Below are positions 22,401 through 33,755 of a DNA stretch of 64,000 nucleotides, in pieces (the first letter of the stretch is position 1; each line of letters opens with the position of its first letter). This DNA comes from Trachythela sp. YZ-2020. Lineage: Eukaryota; Cnidaria; Anthozoa; Malacalcyonacea; Clavulariidae. The translations under genes and the position numbers were made by a program. The notes below the pieces were generated by a model. The model did not search any database and had not been told where the DNA came from. It saw only the letters and a program-made list of their open reading frames with translations. The stretch is from assembly GCA_016169945.1 (NCBI GenBank), contig JADLSH010000367.1:682001-746000 (forward strand), written 5' to 3'.

Positions 22401-25400
22401 CATTTCGAGGTGGGTCCACAGTATTTGCTCATAGAAGCTCTTGCTAGTACTATTTAAACGACGGTGATGGTTTGTATTAAATTTTACTCTTGACGAAGGG
22501 CCTTTGCTTCTGTCTCAATTACGTACGGTTTGCTCCAGAATACTGCAAATATTAATTCGAACTTCTAAGACAAACGTTTTTGATTTACTATTTCAATAAA
22601 TGATAAATATATTACCTGAATTTTGTGCTAGTTGCCATCATAACTCAAAATATATCTACTTTACCACAGTCACAATGCATATTGAAGTGTATGGATACTA
22701 TGGAAGCTTAATTGCTTTCTTACCAAGAAGATCCAAAGTCAGGATTTCTTGCCCTGTAGCCTGTACCGTTCTACTATATATAATTATCCAGTCCACTTCT
22801 TGTCAACTTTATGCTAATTGAAGTTAGAATTCTGTTGAGTTTTTACATTCAGTTTTATATGAAATTCGTCCACACACGGAATGCGAAACAAGGACACGTG
22901 TTAATGCCGTAACGTACATGATACCTGCTCATTTCTTGGAATCGCAAGAGATTTCTTTGAAATCGTAAGCTACGTCCGGTCGGTCAATATGCATGGTTCT
23001 CAGCGATTTTATATATAGAGTGTTAATTTATGCAGCAAAATGATAAAAACTTAAAACTGATAACCGCGACACATCGAAGTTCATTTCATCATTGGTGACT
23101 GTTGTGCCACGGTATACTTATTGAAATCACTGATTCTCTGACAATGCATGTGAAAGTTGATAGTCGCAATCATTATCAGTTCAAAAACAGGTTGATAAGT
23201 TGCAGTTTAGAAGTTAAAAATACAGAAGCAGTAAAATTATTCCTCGAAATCATTTGGGGATGAAACGCTGTCATTCTCGGTCTATCGAGAGCCAAACACG
23301 TCAAGGCACAACAGGTTGTTGTTTTATCAGTATTTGCCACTCAGTTAATGTTTCTATTAAAAATAGTTTATGCGGGAAAATGGATGAAGCGCGATCATGC
23401 AAGTAAACGCATAAATACGAATAGAAACGTTCACTGTGACACTGACAAAAAGCATTTGTTTTTCACATCAATAAAAATGTTGTCCCGAAAATAAAAATAT
23501 CTTTGGTCAGCGAACGTTTCCACTCGTAGTTTACGGATGTACTATACTTTATACCGTGGTGTACTATTACTGTATTAGCTTTATTGATCAAATTGAGCAA
23601 GGTATCAAAAAGAATGTCTGTTGACACCACTCGTCTGACCTCCATTACATTCTAACTTTCTTTATTCAGTAAAATCACTTCATCACCCATGAATTGAATA
23701 AGTGAGCACTGCAGAGCAGCATCACATCTTCACTTTAATTGGCGTTTAATTGCCAGTTGAAATTTTCATATTCGGTAATCCTGGTAAGGTTTCTGCATGG
23801 TCTTTATTTTTGATCGCACTGTTGAGCTTCGGCGTTTATGATCTTTGTCTTAAGTTGTATTGCTTCTTCCTTCCATTTCATGTTTATACTAAAGTCAACC
23901 CTCCAGACCTTTCCTACCGCGCTGGTACAACACCAGAGCGCAACAAAAAAGGCCTGGATGTTTGCAGTTGGTTAATTTTTCTTTATTTTGGCTTTGTTCA
24001 TTGCTCTTGCGTTCACCATGCGTCAGCACCACTCCAAGTTACAACTGTCAAGTCTGTACAGCAAATAAGATCCACTTGCTAGAATTTTTGTGTGGACACT
24101 GCATTTGAATGGCTTTGGCTTAATATTACAAGATTTTAAAAGACTTAAAGTTTATCGCAACCGGTATATTCAATCTTGAAAGCATCCAGGAGTTATGTAG
24201 TATAACTATATAGATTATAGTATAAACTCTTCCTGGTTAAGTACTGCTTTGGCACTGGTATAATTAAATTGAATCTTAGACTAAAAAACACAAACGAAAC
24301 AGATCAATCTCATTGACATTGTACATAATTATGAGACCGTAACTCATGCGATCATGCATAAAGGAGTAAGGCATCACATTGTTGAACTAGGTCGACTAGA
24401 TGAATCAGTAATCTTTAATATAACAAGATTGCAATTCGAAGGTAGCACACTATAAGCACAATGTGGCAATGCAACAATTGCACAAAAATTCTAAAATCAT
24501 GGTTAATAAAGATTAAAGGGATGCTTCTTTAAATAAGAGTGTCGGATCTTTACACAACTTACTGACCTGCTGTTACTCATCTTGCCATTCTTGGTCATTT
24601 CAGAAAACGTATGTCGTTCATCCTTCCTAACACTAACTTCTGCAGCTTCATAGACAAAGCCTTCATCCCACACTGCGTGACAATTTCATTCTAAAACTGA
24701 TATGAAAATAACACTATTTACCGAAAGTTTAAAACTGTATCTGTGTTCAAATTCGAGCCTTAACAGCCAGGTAATGAAAAGTATTATATGGGCTTGATTT
24801 CCAAATGTCATTTTATTTTACATTTGCCACCGGCACAGTCACAGACTGAACTCGACGTCTCGAGTGGGCCACCCGGAAAATCAGTATTGACAAAAAAAGG
24901 GGGGGGGGCTCGCAAAAAAACAATAGGACTTTAAGCCTGCAGACTTTCGAGAAGGTGAAAACCGTTGTCTTTCATGATTTTGATTTTTTCGAAACTTCTA
25001 GGTAATTGTGCACTCTGTGCAATTGTATTGGGAATATATTTTTATCATAAGCATAATTTCGTGCGATTTCAGGGACGACATTCTTGCAAACAGAACAACA
25101 AAACATTTGTTGATTCAGTTCTAGGATTGGCTAAAGTTTTGATCCGAAATATTCAAATCATAGGAATAAAAGACTCATTAATATAGATGAGATGTTCATG
25201 CAATACCTTTAAAAACTTCGCATTTGATTCCATTGCTCTCTGATATAAAATGCGCGGAATGAATACAGTCCTCAAGCTCAGTTTTGGACTTGAAATATTA
25301 CAGCCAAAACAATAATTTTGTAAAGACAATTAATATAATGAACCGAAGTTATATTCCATAGATTTTTGAACGTCCTTGGATCTGTTTTTCAAAACACATA

Positions 25401-26605
25401 CTATAGAAGGTCATTCAGAGACTGCATTTATGGCTGCATACCTCTGCCGGCGAAAGTCATTACAAGTATTCACGCATTAATTTAAACGCATTCATGATCA
25501 GTTCTCCCTACTTCGATGCGGTGGTGTCGTCACGTACTACGAACTGGCTTTTGCTTGGCAAAACACTTGAGGAAATACAGTGAAGCGTGCGCTGATGCGC
25601 ATAATGCCATAAATCACAAGTTGAGAAGATTGATAAATCATAGTTGAGAAGAAACCCTTTCTGCTCTATTTTCGTAAGTCTGTAATTTATTATTTACATG
25701 TAATTCTTTTGAATTCTATTCACTCTTACCAGTGTTTCAAGATTTTCAAAAAATGAAGTGTCGAGGCATGCGTGTACATGTATAATTCTGCAAATGGTGC
25801 TACGGTACCGATATGCATGTTTGCTTAGTGATGAACAGTTGCGGTGCGATAGATCTACGACTATGACATGGAATACATGTATGATATCTATAAATTCTGA
25901 CGATTATAATATATACTATATTCCTGGACATCAATCTAAGTTTGTTAGAAATCTTCTAATTTCACGCTCTTAGTTTTGAAACAGAAGGCTGCAGAATTCT
26001 ATAACCAGTAGGCAGTACCAAAAAGCCGTCAGAGGCGTGTTAAAAACGTTGGTATTAATTAAACGTACCCATGAAGGCATATTTGTAAATCGTGACGCGT
26101 TCCACGCAGCGGCAACATATGACAAGAGCGTTCCTATACAAAGATCAGTCTACCATAAAATATATATATATACGCCGGTGAGTATTGCTGTTGCCGCAAT
26201 TACCGATCAGTTAAATGTTGTACTGGACAGATATATTATTTTCAGCACGAGCAATTCAATAAATACTCTCTATCAGATATCGTCGTGGCGTTAGCTCAGA
26301 CCACAGGCACATGGCACAGTGCCGTAGCGAGTTGTAGCCGAAAGCGGGAAACGAGCGTTAGCCCAACGATTTTCACTCACTATACATGTATGTAAACTGT
26401 AAACAGAATATCTATAAATCTGGTTTCCAAGACGCAAAATATATATTTTGTGCTAGAGCAATATGTATTCAGGGCTACTTAAAGTCTAAGGCCAAAATAT
26501 ATCATAGATGAATATATTTACACGTACAACTTACCTTATAATCATAGCCAAATTGAATAATTTCATCCTTCGGTGCTATAAATTCTAAACGTCCTAAGTC
26601 GCTCT
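17614..26605 (-). CDS. Unidentified multi-exon gene, partial model
   Basis: Candidate minus-strand exons with good splice signals: 26535-26605, 25207-25239, 24563-24672, 24017-24078, 22724-22753, 19459-19576, 17614-17634. Several joins agree in phase: 25207 to 24672 reads ...CEVFK then VWDEGFVYEAAEVSVRKDE, and 24563 to 24078 is phase 0. The join 22724 to 19576 agrees in one reading of the small exon. Others (26535 to 25239, 24017 to 22753) need a missed exon or another boundary. The peptide is ordinary in composition, with FIAPKDEIIQFGYDYK early, VDLICCTDLTVVTWSGADA in the middle and a strongly basic KMKKKFKILKRKSRS segment late. I do not recognise the family. Start and stop exons are not found; the 5' end would lie in 26.6-29 kb and the 3' end in 15.3-17.6 kb. 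The 24.6 kb and 19.5 kb exons are the most convincing; the micro-exons are the weakest. Confidence 0.42.
19577..22723. other. Putative intron, AT-rich, with one fold-back
   Basis: No coding exon is supported. It contains a dinucleotide (AT)n tract at about 20958-20984, a fold-back at 21021-21087 and a diverged direct duplication near 20280-20350 and 20430-20530 ('caacaRttattctcagt'). Apart from these I see nothing. Confidence 0.4.
21021..21087. repeat. Fold-back palindrome with ACGAAGT centre
   Basis: Arms 'cgaggtgaatatcggtgaa' and 'ttcaccgatattcaccgag' around 'ccgagacgaagtcgagg'. It has the same kind of centre as the fold-backs at 10281 and 54568. Confidence 0.6.
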
Positions 26606-29027
26606 CTGCAGATCAAGTATTAAAGATACTAGTTTGGTTACAAAAAATCAGCCGGATTTACTTGTCAGGGAAAATCCAATTGGAATTGTTGAAAAATCTG
26701 CAGACATCACGTTATGTCAATCTGACCAATCAGAATTGAACGACCCTTGACCCTCTTTGAATTTATATTCATTTCTTCTGAATTCATTAATCATTTATAT
26801 GCAACAAACAACAAATACTGTACTGTAACCTGCGATCAGGCCTAACCGCAGAAACGCATGATACTCAGGTTAACTGTACTGTGATAGTACGTACAAAGTA
26901 TACACTACTCACTAGTCACTAGTCAAGTGTAATTCAGGCAAACCATTGCTATGAAGGACTGGCCAGTCAAATCTTTTATTAAAATTCATCACAGGCTATT
27001 TACAAATTGAATAAATATATACGTAGAATCTAATATTTCTGAGCAGCTGCGACGTTGCAGCATTTATTAGTTGCTGGGGCACTGTGCCAGCGACTATAAT
27101 TTTCGTGTGACATTTTTCTCCTTCTCCACAAAATATGGTAGCCACAAAATGTAAAAATCCCACTGATCTATGTATAACACACTGTATGGATTTTTTACAC
27201 GCACAAACTTTCGCTATTTTCATGGTCCTAAAGTCTTCGTAAGTGTATAAATTATATATCAAATTGTTCGTCTAATGACGCTCTTTTGTTTGGTAGTTTT
27301 GTGAAAAAAATCCATTCAAGAATTCGCAGAGTTATCGCGAAGTTTCACTATCGAGGAGCGAAGTAAATTTGGTATTCAATTCGTCGAACTATACAGGGTG
27401 TATAAAAAACACCGATCCCCGATTCAAATGTAAATATTTAAAATACTAATACAGTAAAAACGTTTATGTTTATATTCATTTTATAGCGTAGCCATTTAGC
27501 TTTCTAACGGTGCATGGGTTTCTTTTAAAATTGGAATGATTGGTCCGCGAATGGTTTAAGTGGTGAGTGTGATTGGAGAATCTAAATAATAATTGCTAAT
27601 ATAAACAACATATTTATATCACTAACAAAACGATAAAATTGAACATTTTGGCAATGAATCATCAAAACCAAACAACTACGGCTTTCCATACACAACTTTC
27701 AGTTCATTAACTAACTTTACATGTGTTACGGTTAAGGTTTATAGACTATAGTGCATGGTACTGCCATGGTTTTAGCATAAATTTTAGCTTGAATCAACTT
27801 GCCAATTCTGTTTATATTCCCGTGCGATCGACGGCGTTCGCGTCGATGATGGACATAAATTGCTTTTATGGCTATTTTTGGATTGGATTTAGGTCATTTA
27901 GGAGTATGAAATAATAGATATATAAAATGTTATTAAATTATTGCTACTCCTTTTTCTCGTGTGAAAACGACGACAAAATTCAAGAATTTCACACGCGACT
28001 ATGAAATATAAACATAGACAGTAAAATTATTAAAGCGGCATCTAATGTATTAACAATTGATGGGTTCTCTGACGACTTGTTCGACAGAGAAAAGAACAGG
28101 CTTTAAAATAAGACCTGAAATAAATCAGTTTATAGGGTTTGGTATTCCGAAAATTAGTGAGCATAAAAAATAGACTCCGTTTTCTTTACTATATATACAC
28201 CATAATGGCGGCCGCTATACAAATTGTTTGTTTGCGTTGTTTGTCAAAAATATGCATGTACGGGTATCTACAAATATAGCCTATATAGCGAATTTTCCTT
28301 GCCCCAGCCACTTAACGCTCAATGGAGCATCTTGTTAATCTAGTGAATCAAGTGATTTCGAAATTTCCTTGCGGCGGACTCGTATAGATCAATGCCTTTT
28401 AGGAATTTGGCAATCAGTTGTTCATTAAATGGGTATGTCGCATGGGTATGCACTTTCAGAATACGTTCATGCACACACGAGACTGGACGAATTCGGAAAC
28501 CGAACGCATATTCGTCAGGTCTACTTGTTCACACTACAATTCGTACGGTAACTACGGTTAGTTGTGCTCGAATTCGTCCAGTTTCATGCGTCTTGTATGC
28601 CGGTATGGACTTGAAAGGCTAAATCTTGCAAATTTGTGTACCGTTGAACGGTGTCCGTTCCGAAGGAACTGTATTTTAGAAATCACATCCATACAGTATT
28701 ACAGTGATACAGTCAAACATCTGACTCTTCCAGAGCTCCTAGAATTCGCGCAATTATCCATGGGAATGCTCTAACTAGCACAATAGGACGCAAAGGCCCA
28801 CGGGAATGCTCTAAACAAAATTTAGAGAATTGTTGCCTTCCCATCATGAGCGACTGGGGACGAGTCAGGTCAAACATATAATTGGATTTGTACGAGCAAA
28901 AAGAGGCCTTAAGTTTGACGCTTCTCTAAATATATTTTAAACTTCAGATAGAGATGTGGGATCGTTTAAATTGCGTGTCAAGAGTAAAACATACTGATAA
29001 ATCTACAATCAATAAGTGTATTCAGAG
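26606..29027. other. Intergenic between the unidentified gene and the DDX51 3' end
   Basis: No exon supported. A pair of inverted segments ('actggacgaattcg' near 28485 and 'cgaattcgtccagt' near 28569) frames a small palindromic unit. 'aatggcggccgc' at about 28204 resembles a YY1-type motif but no gene start is evident. The DDX51 3' UTR must lie at the right end; no AATAAA signal is clear. Confidence 0.35.
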
Positions 29028-29593
29028 TCATCTACGCATGCGCTTTATCTGTCTCTTCGAAGATGTCACCTCAGTCTTTAGTTGTTCCAAAGCGGCCTCG
29101 TATTTTCCCATCAAACACTCAAGATCACGATCTTTTACTGAGTGTTTACTTATTTTACCTTTCTTTAGTGACTTCAACATTTTCTTGAAATGAAACACCT
29201 CATTATCGTGTAATAGAGTGATCGCAGTTCCTATACAAAGGAAAAAAAGTCCTTCATATATATCCACAAGTAGGGCGTAGATACGTTCAAGTATCTACGC
29301 CTTACTATAGTGAAGATTAAAAGACTTTTTAAAAATCTTAGACATATTTCCTGCACTTGGCATGTTGGAACAAGGAAATATTGTTTCCTAGCTACGTTTC
29401 CTGAAAGTGGGCAAACGGGGAAACATTATTTGCATGTTAATATGCTGGTTTCGAGTGCAATTTAGATAAAACATGCACGAGTGGGTTGTTCTAAAGCTAC
29501 GTTTACACATTGCTCTACGACCAGGGTTCGTCTCCTACAGTATACAATTGACAGATTAGAACTTCGTCACAGTCGAGTGATAATGATGGTGTC

Positions 29594-29862
29594 CAGTGGC
29601 GGACACTAGGGGGGGCGAAGGGGGGCGGTGGCCCCCCCAATAATTTCTCAAAACCTTTGAGTGATAGCTGATTAACTGTTTAACAAAGTTGTATCAATGA
29701 TTTTACGACCACGAAAGCCTTGATAGGCTATAATTTAAGTAAATTTGCATGAAATTTAAGCCAAAAAGGTTTTAAGAATTGAGATTTTCAGCAACAAAAG
29801 GGTGATTATATGTTGGCAATCTAAGTTCGCACCCCCAATATTTCGCGAAGTGTCCGCCACTG
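29594..29862. mobile_element. hAT-like MITE (CAGTGGCGGA termini)
   Basis: Ends 'cagtggcggacac' (29594) and 'gtgtccgccactg' (29862) are inverted. The left interior is G-rich (aggggggg, gggggcggtgg). The flanks 'tggtgtc' and 'ttggtgtc' suggest a target duplication with slight slippage. CAGTGGCGGA termini are common on hAT-type elements; family inferred. It lies in DDX51 intron 7. Confidence 0.6.
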
Positions 29863-31715
29863 AATTGGTGTCATTCAAGCTTTGCCACACAAGAAAGGAT
29901 AATCGACCATAAAACTAATCGTCTTGTCAAACCTTGCATACTTTTCTTCACAGTCCTGGATAGAAAAAAAAGTCTACCCAGGCAAAGATGGTAATCATCC
30001 ACTGACCAAATATTCTTAAATGGCTATGACTAAGATTCCTTCTTCACATTAGTTAAGCACCAGTCTAATGTAGAACTCTCTCTCTCTCTCGTAGTCATAT
30101 GAAGTAACAATCAAAAATCACGACTGAAAATTTCGTACAGTGCGTTAATGAGATGCAAGTGCTCTCAGTGACCTGCGAGTTGTTCTATAATACAAGATAT
30201 GAAAATCGGACATAAATCAACTTACCAGCTTTCCCAGCCCTGGCTGTTCTGCCAACACGATGAACGTAGGTCTTGGATGATACGGGCGGATTATAACTGA
30301 TAACGTACTTTACAGCAGGGACATCTAAACCACGCGCCATGGCATCAGAACAAATGACGATTTGTGTTTGTCCACATTTGAAGTCATTCAGTATCGTCTG
30401 CCTTCGCGCTGCAGTCACGTTGGAAGAAAACTCTTGCACTCCAATTCCACCAAAATGTTTTACCAAAAGGTATAGTCTAAAATACATGCAATATGCCAAG
30501 TTAAGCATGATTAGATCCTGCAAGATAAGCATTTTCTTCGAAGTGGGTTGTCAATGGCCATTCTTTGTTACTATATACTGTACTGTCTGTACAGTTATGT
30601 AACAATATTCAAAAATGAAATAAATTAATGATCATCTATAGTTAATAACGTAGATTCCCAGAAAATTCCCAGATTTTTTTCTAACCTTGAAGAAGTAAGC
30701 TGCCCAAGGGCGTTAATCCTTGGGAACGCATCCTCCCACTTTTTGGACATTCGTAATATACGCTATAATATAAATTACGTCTGTTGGCCGGCCCGTTCCA
30801 CAGTTTTTGGAATTATGGATTGTCGCCCTTGAAGCTGCGAACCGTCTGATTGACTCCGGTAACTATGGTTAGTTTAGGATTGAAATTTGAAATGGGGCTT
30901 CTTCTTAATCCTAGATATTTTACTCATCCTGCATTATTGTCTATTTGTTTCCCTGTTAACATCATTATATATGTGTATCATGGTAATAATGCAATTTGGT
31001 GATTCATGAACACAAAACTAGTTGACAAGAGTTATAAAATAGAAATATGAAAAACAGAACCTATCTATTACTTGCCTATGTGTTGATTCAACTGATGACG
31101 TAAAACAAAGAACTCCGTCCAAGCGTTGCTCAGTAAGTAGATGTAACAAAACGAGAGGCTTGCCTCCACTGTTGCAAATGTACATTGACTCTGCTAAAGT
31201 TGCGGGTGTTCTCAAAAGCATATCAAACGCCTCATCTTCTTCGTTATCAACTTCTAAAAAACAAATGAAAATAGAAAGGATAAAAGTGCATAACAAATTA
31301 ACAGTATACCAATACCAGCCCACAGTTTTTTAAAAAGAATATTTAAAAAATACAATTCGTTTCAAGATGCGAACTTCCGATTGTGTTTTGCATAATACAT
31401 TGACTCAATTTCCATATTTCCAACTTCCCCAATTTAGATACGGCGAATTCTTGACCTTTAACTATTCTTAACCCGATAGGTTTGGACCTGAATAGCTGGA
31501 TTCAAAATTATTTTTGTTTTCGCGAAAGCAGTTCTGGCGCATTCAAAAACATATACAAGAAAATGCAGGCGGGCGAATAAAGTTAAAACCTGGAAAATCA
31601 ATCTTGTTAAACAATTCTTGTACCAAACATGCTTAGATTTTAAGGACATGCGGATTACCTTGGACTATCAGAGAGGGATAGGCGGCGCTAGCGGTAAAAA
31701 ATTGTTTATTATAGT

Positions 31716-32110
31716 TCATTTATTATAGTGGTCTTACAAAAGAGCAGTGTAATAGCATTGAGAAGGTACAGAAGAGGGCAGTCCGGATAATCTATTCTGA
31801 AAAAGACTATGAAAAAGCGTTGCGGACGGTGGGTTTGCAATCGCTGAAAGACCGTCGCATTAATAAGACTATGAAAAAGCGTTGCGGACGGCGGGTTTGC
31901 AATCGCTAAAAGACCGTCGCATTAATAAGACTATGAAAAAGCGTTGCGGACGGCGGGTTTGCAATCGCTAAAAGACCGTCGCATTAATATGTACATTGAA
32001 CTAATTCGGAAACTGCATCATTTACTTCCGAAGAAACTTAACCAGATAAGACAGAGAGAAACACGATTAAATGGTCAATGTATTACTATTGTACGAGTAA
32101 TGATACCTTT
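31716..32110 (+). mobile_element. LINE 3' coding remnant containing a 62-bp triplication
   Basis: The plus strand reads CR1/L2-like reverse-transcriptase C-terminus: KVQKRAVRIIYSEKDYEKAL, then LQSLKDRR, and after the array LHHLLPKK. A 62-bp unit (starting aagactatgaaaaagcg) is present three times in tandem at 31803-31988. Because 62 is not a multiple of 3 the array destroys the frame. It lies in DDX51 intron 5 in antisense orientation. Confidence 0.65.
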
Positions 32111-33419
32111 GATTGTAAAATATATTTTCTCTTATTTTATTCTCTGTAGTACGCATTTCAATTAGGGAGCTATTCAATGTGTAAATAATCTATTAAATCA
32201 TATAAATAAATCATATAAATCACAAATTAAGCTAATTAAGCTGATGTGCATGTAGGGCATGATTGATAGGTCACTGGATTGAGAATTCGTGAGCTTTAGC
32301 TTTATCTTCATGAAATAATCCTATATACAGCTATTTTACTATATTTAAACATGTAGGGATTAGGTTGCATTTGGGACGAAAGTTCTGTTCTTTTCCCCTG
32401 CCACACCTTAAATGTTTCTTTTTGTAATTGGCGCATTACAATGTATTTTGATTTTAACCTGAGTAACCGTAGCAAATTCATTAAACAAAATAAACTAACC
32501 CTCAGAAACTCACCTGCTCTGGTTACAGTCAAGTCACTTAATAAATTAGTACCAGCTTCTGGGAAGGGGAAGTCGCCGTCTATCATCCGTTAATATATAC
32601 CTGTAGCACTGCACAATTATCGGGGATAAGGGCTGACCTAATGAGTCAGGTTTGCTTGTTTACATGAATCTTAGCTATACTTTTAAACCAATATTTAGAT
32701 GCATACAGTAAATTTCTCACCTTCTATGCCACCTTTGTCATTTTCAGACTTGGACACTGTGAAGAACCTGGGCTTGTAAAGTCGAAGAAGGGCAAGTTTC
32801 TCTGGATTCTGTGTAAGGGTTGCTGAGAACAACAATTTCTGAAGTGGTCGCTGAATCTTTTCAGTCTTTAATGGCGTTAATGTATTTAAAGGCAACCTGT
32901 AGGAATAAACGGTTTTGTTCTTATCAATATGATCTATCGTATATAGTTCGAAAAGCACGCAAGTTTCGATTCACCACGCAATTGTAAATGTTTACATACA
33001 TAAATAATGAGCTTTATATCCCAGTTTCGCGTGCCATACGACTACAAGGTTCTCTATTTTGACGAGAATGGAAAATACAGATATACTTGAGAGGGCCCTA
33101 CTATGATAAAAGGGTAAATATTTTCGGAGACGATTGGAGAAATTGAATACACAGTTCATCGCACCGTTACTAATCTTGCTCTTGTAGTCTTGTTCTTGCA
33201 TGCTCTTCTTTTCTGACGTTTTGTACGGGACAATTTTTGTCGTTTTGAAGTGAATCGACTATTTTCTTTCTTTAGGCTTTACGTTTCTACTATGTGACCA
33301 GTAGGCTTTAATTATACAGGCTATTTTACAGTCGATTTCAGCTCACTTTTCAACGCGCGGTTCCCAAGTTTGTTGTGAACTTGTGAATTACATTTCGAAG
33401 TTCGCAAGTTGGACGTGAA

Positions 33420-33444
33420 CTTCTCAAACTCATTAAATATTCAT
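33420..33444. repeat. 25-bp inverted repeat, left arm
   Basis: Exactly complementary, over 25 bp, to 36355-36379. The two arms bracket the tyrosine-recombinase gene at 33756-36239. They could be element termini, though classical Cryptons lack terminal inverted repeats. Confidence 0.7.
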
Positions 33445-33755
33445 GACCTCTCGGTCCAATCAGACACGCTGAAATCAGTCACGTGCCGTATCTGGATAGA
33501 AGAGGAAGATCGGTCTGATTAGAATTCCTTATGAGAACAGTAGGAAAATAATATAACATTTGCATAATGACTGTATCTAGAAACTTTGTTCTCAATACAG
33601 TATTTAGAACAAAATTGGCAAATCTGTATTTAGAACGCTTTTTCTAAGCACACTGAACACAGTACTAATAAATAGTACTAAAAATAATTAAAAACAAAAT
33701 TACGAACGACAAACACCCAAAAGTATCTAATTGTATTTGCACAACATCACAAACT

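Noticed and set aside
23750..24082. 110-codon plus-strand open frame
   Set aside because: It overlaps a better minus-strand exon candidate (24017-24078) and has no family signature.
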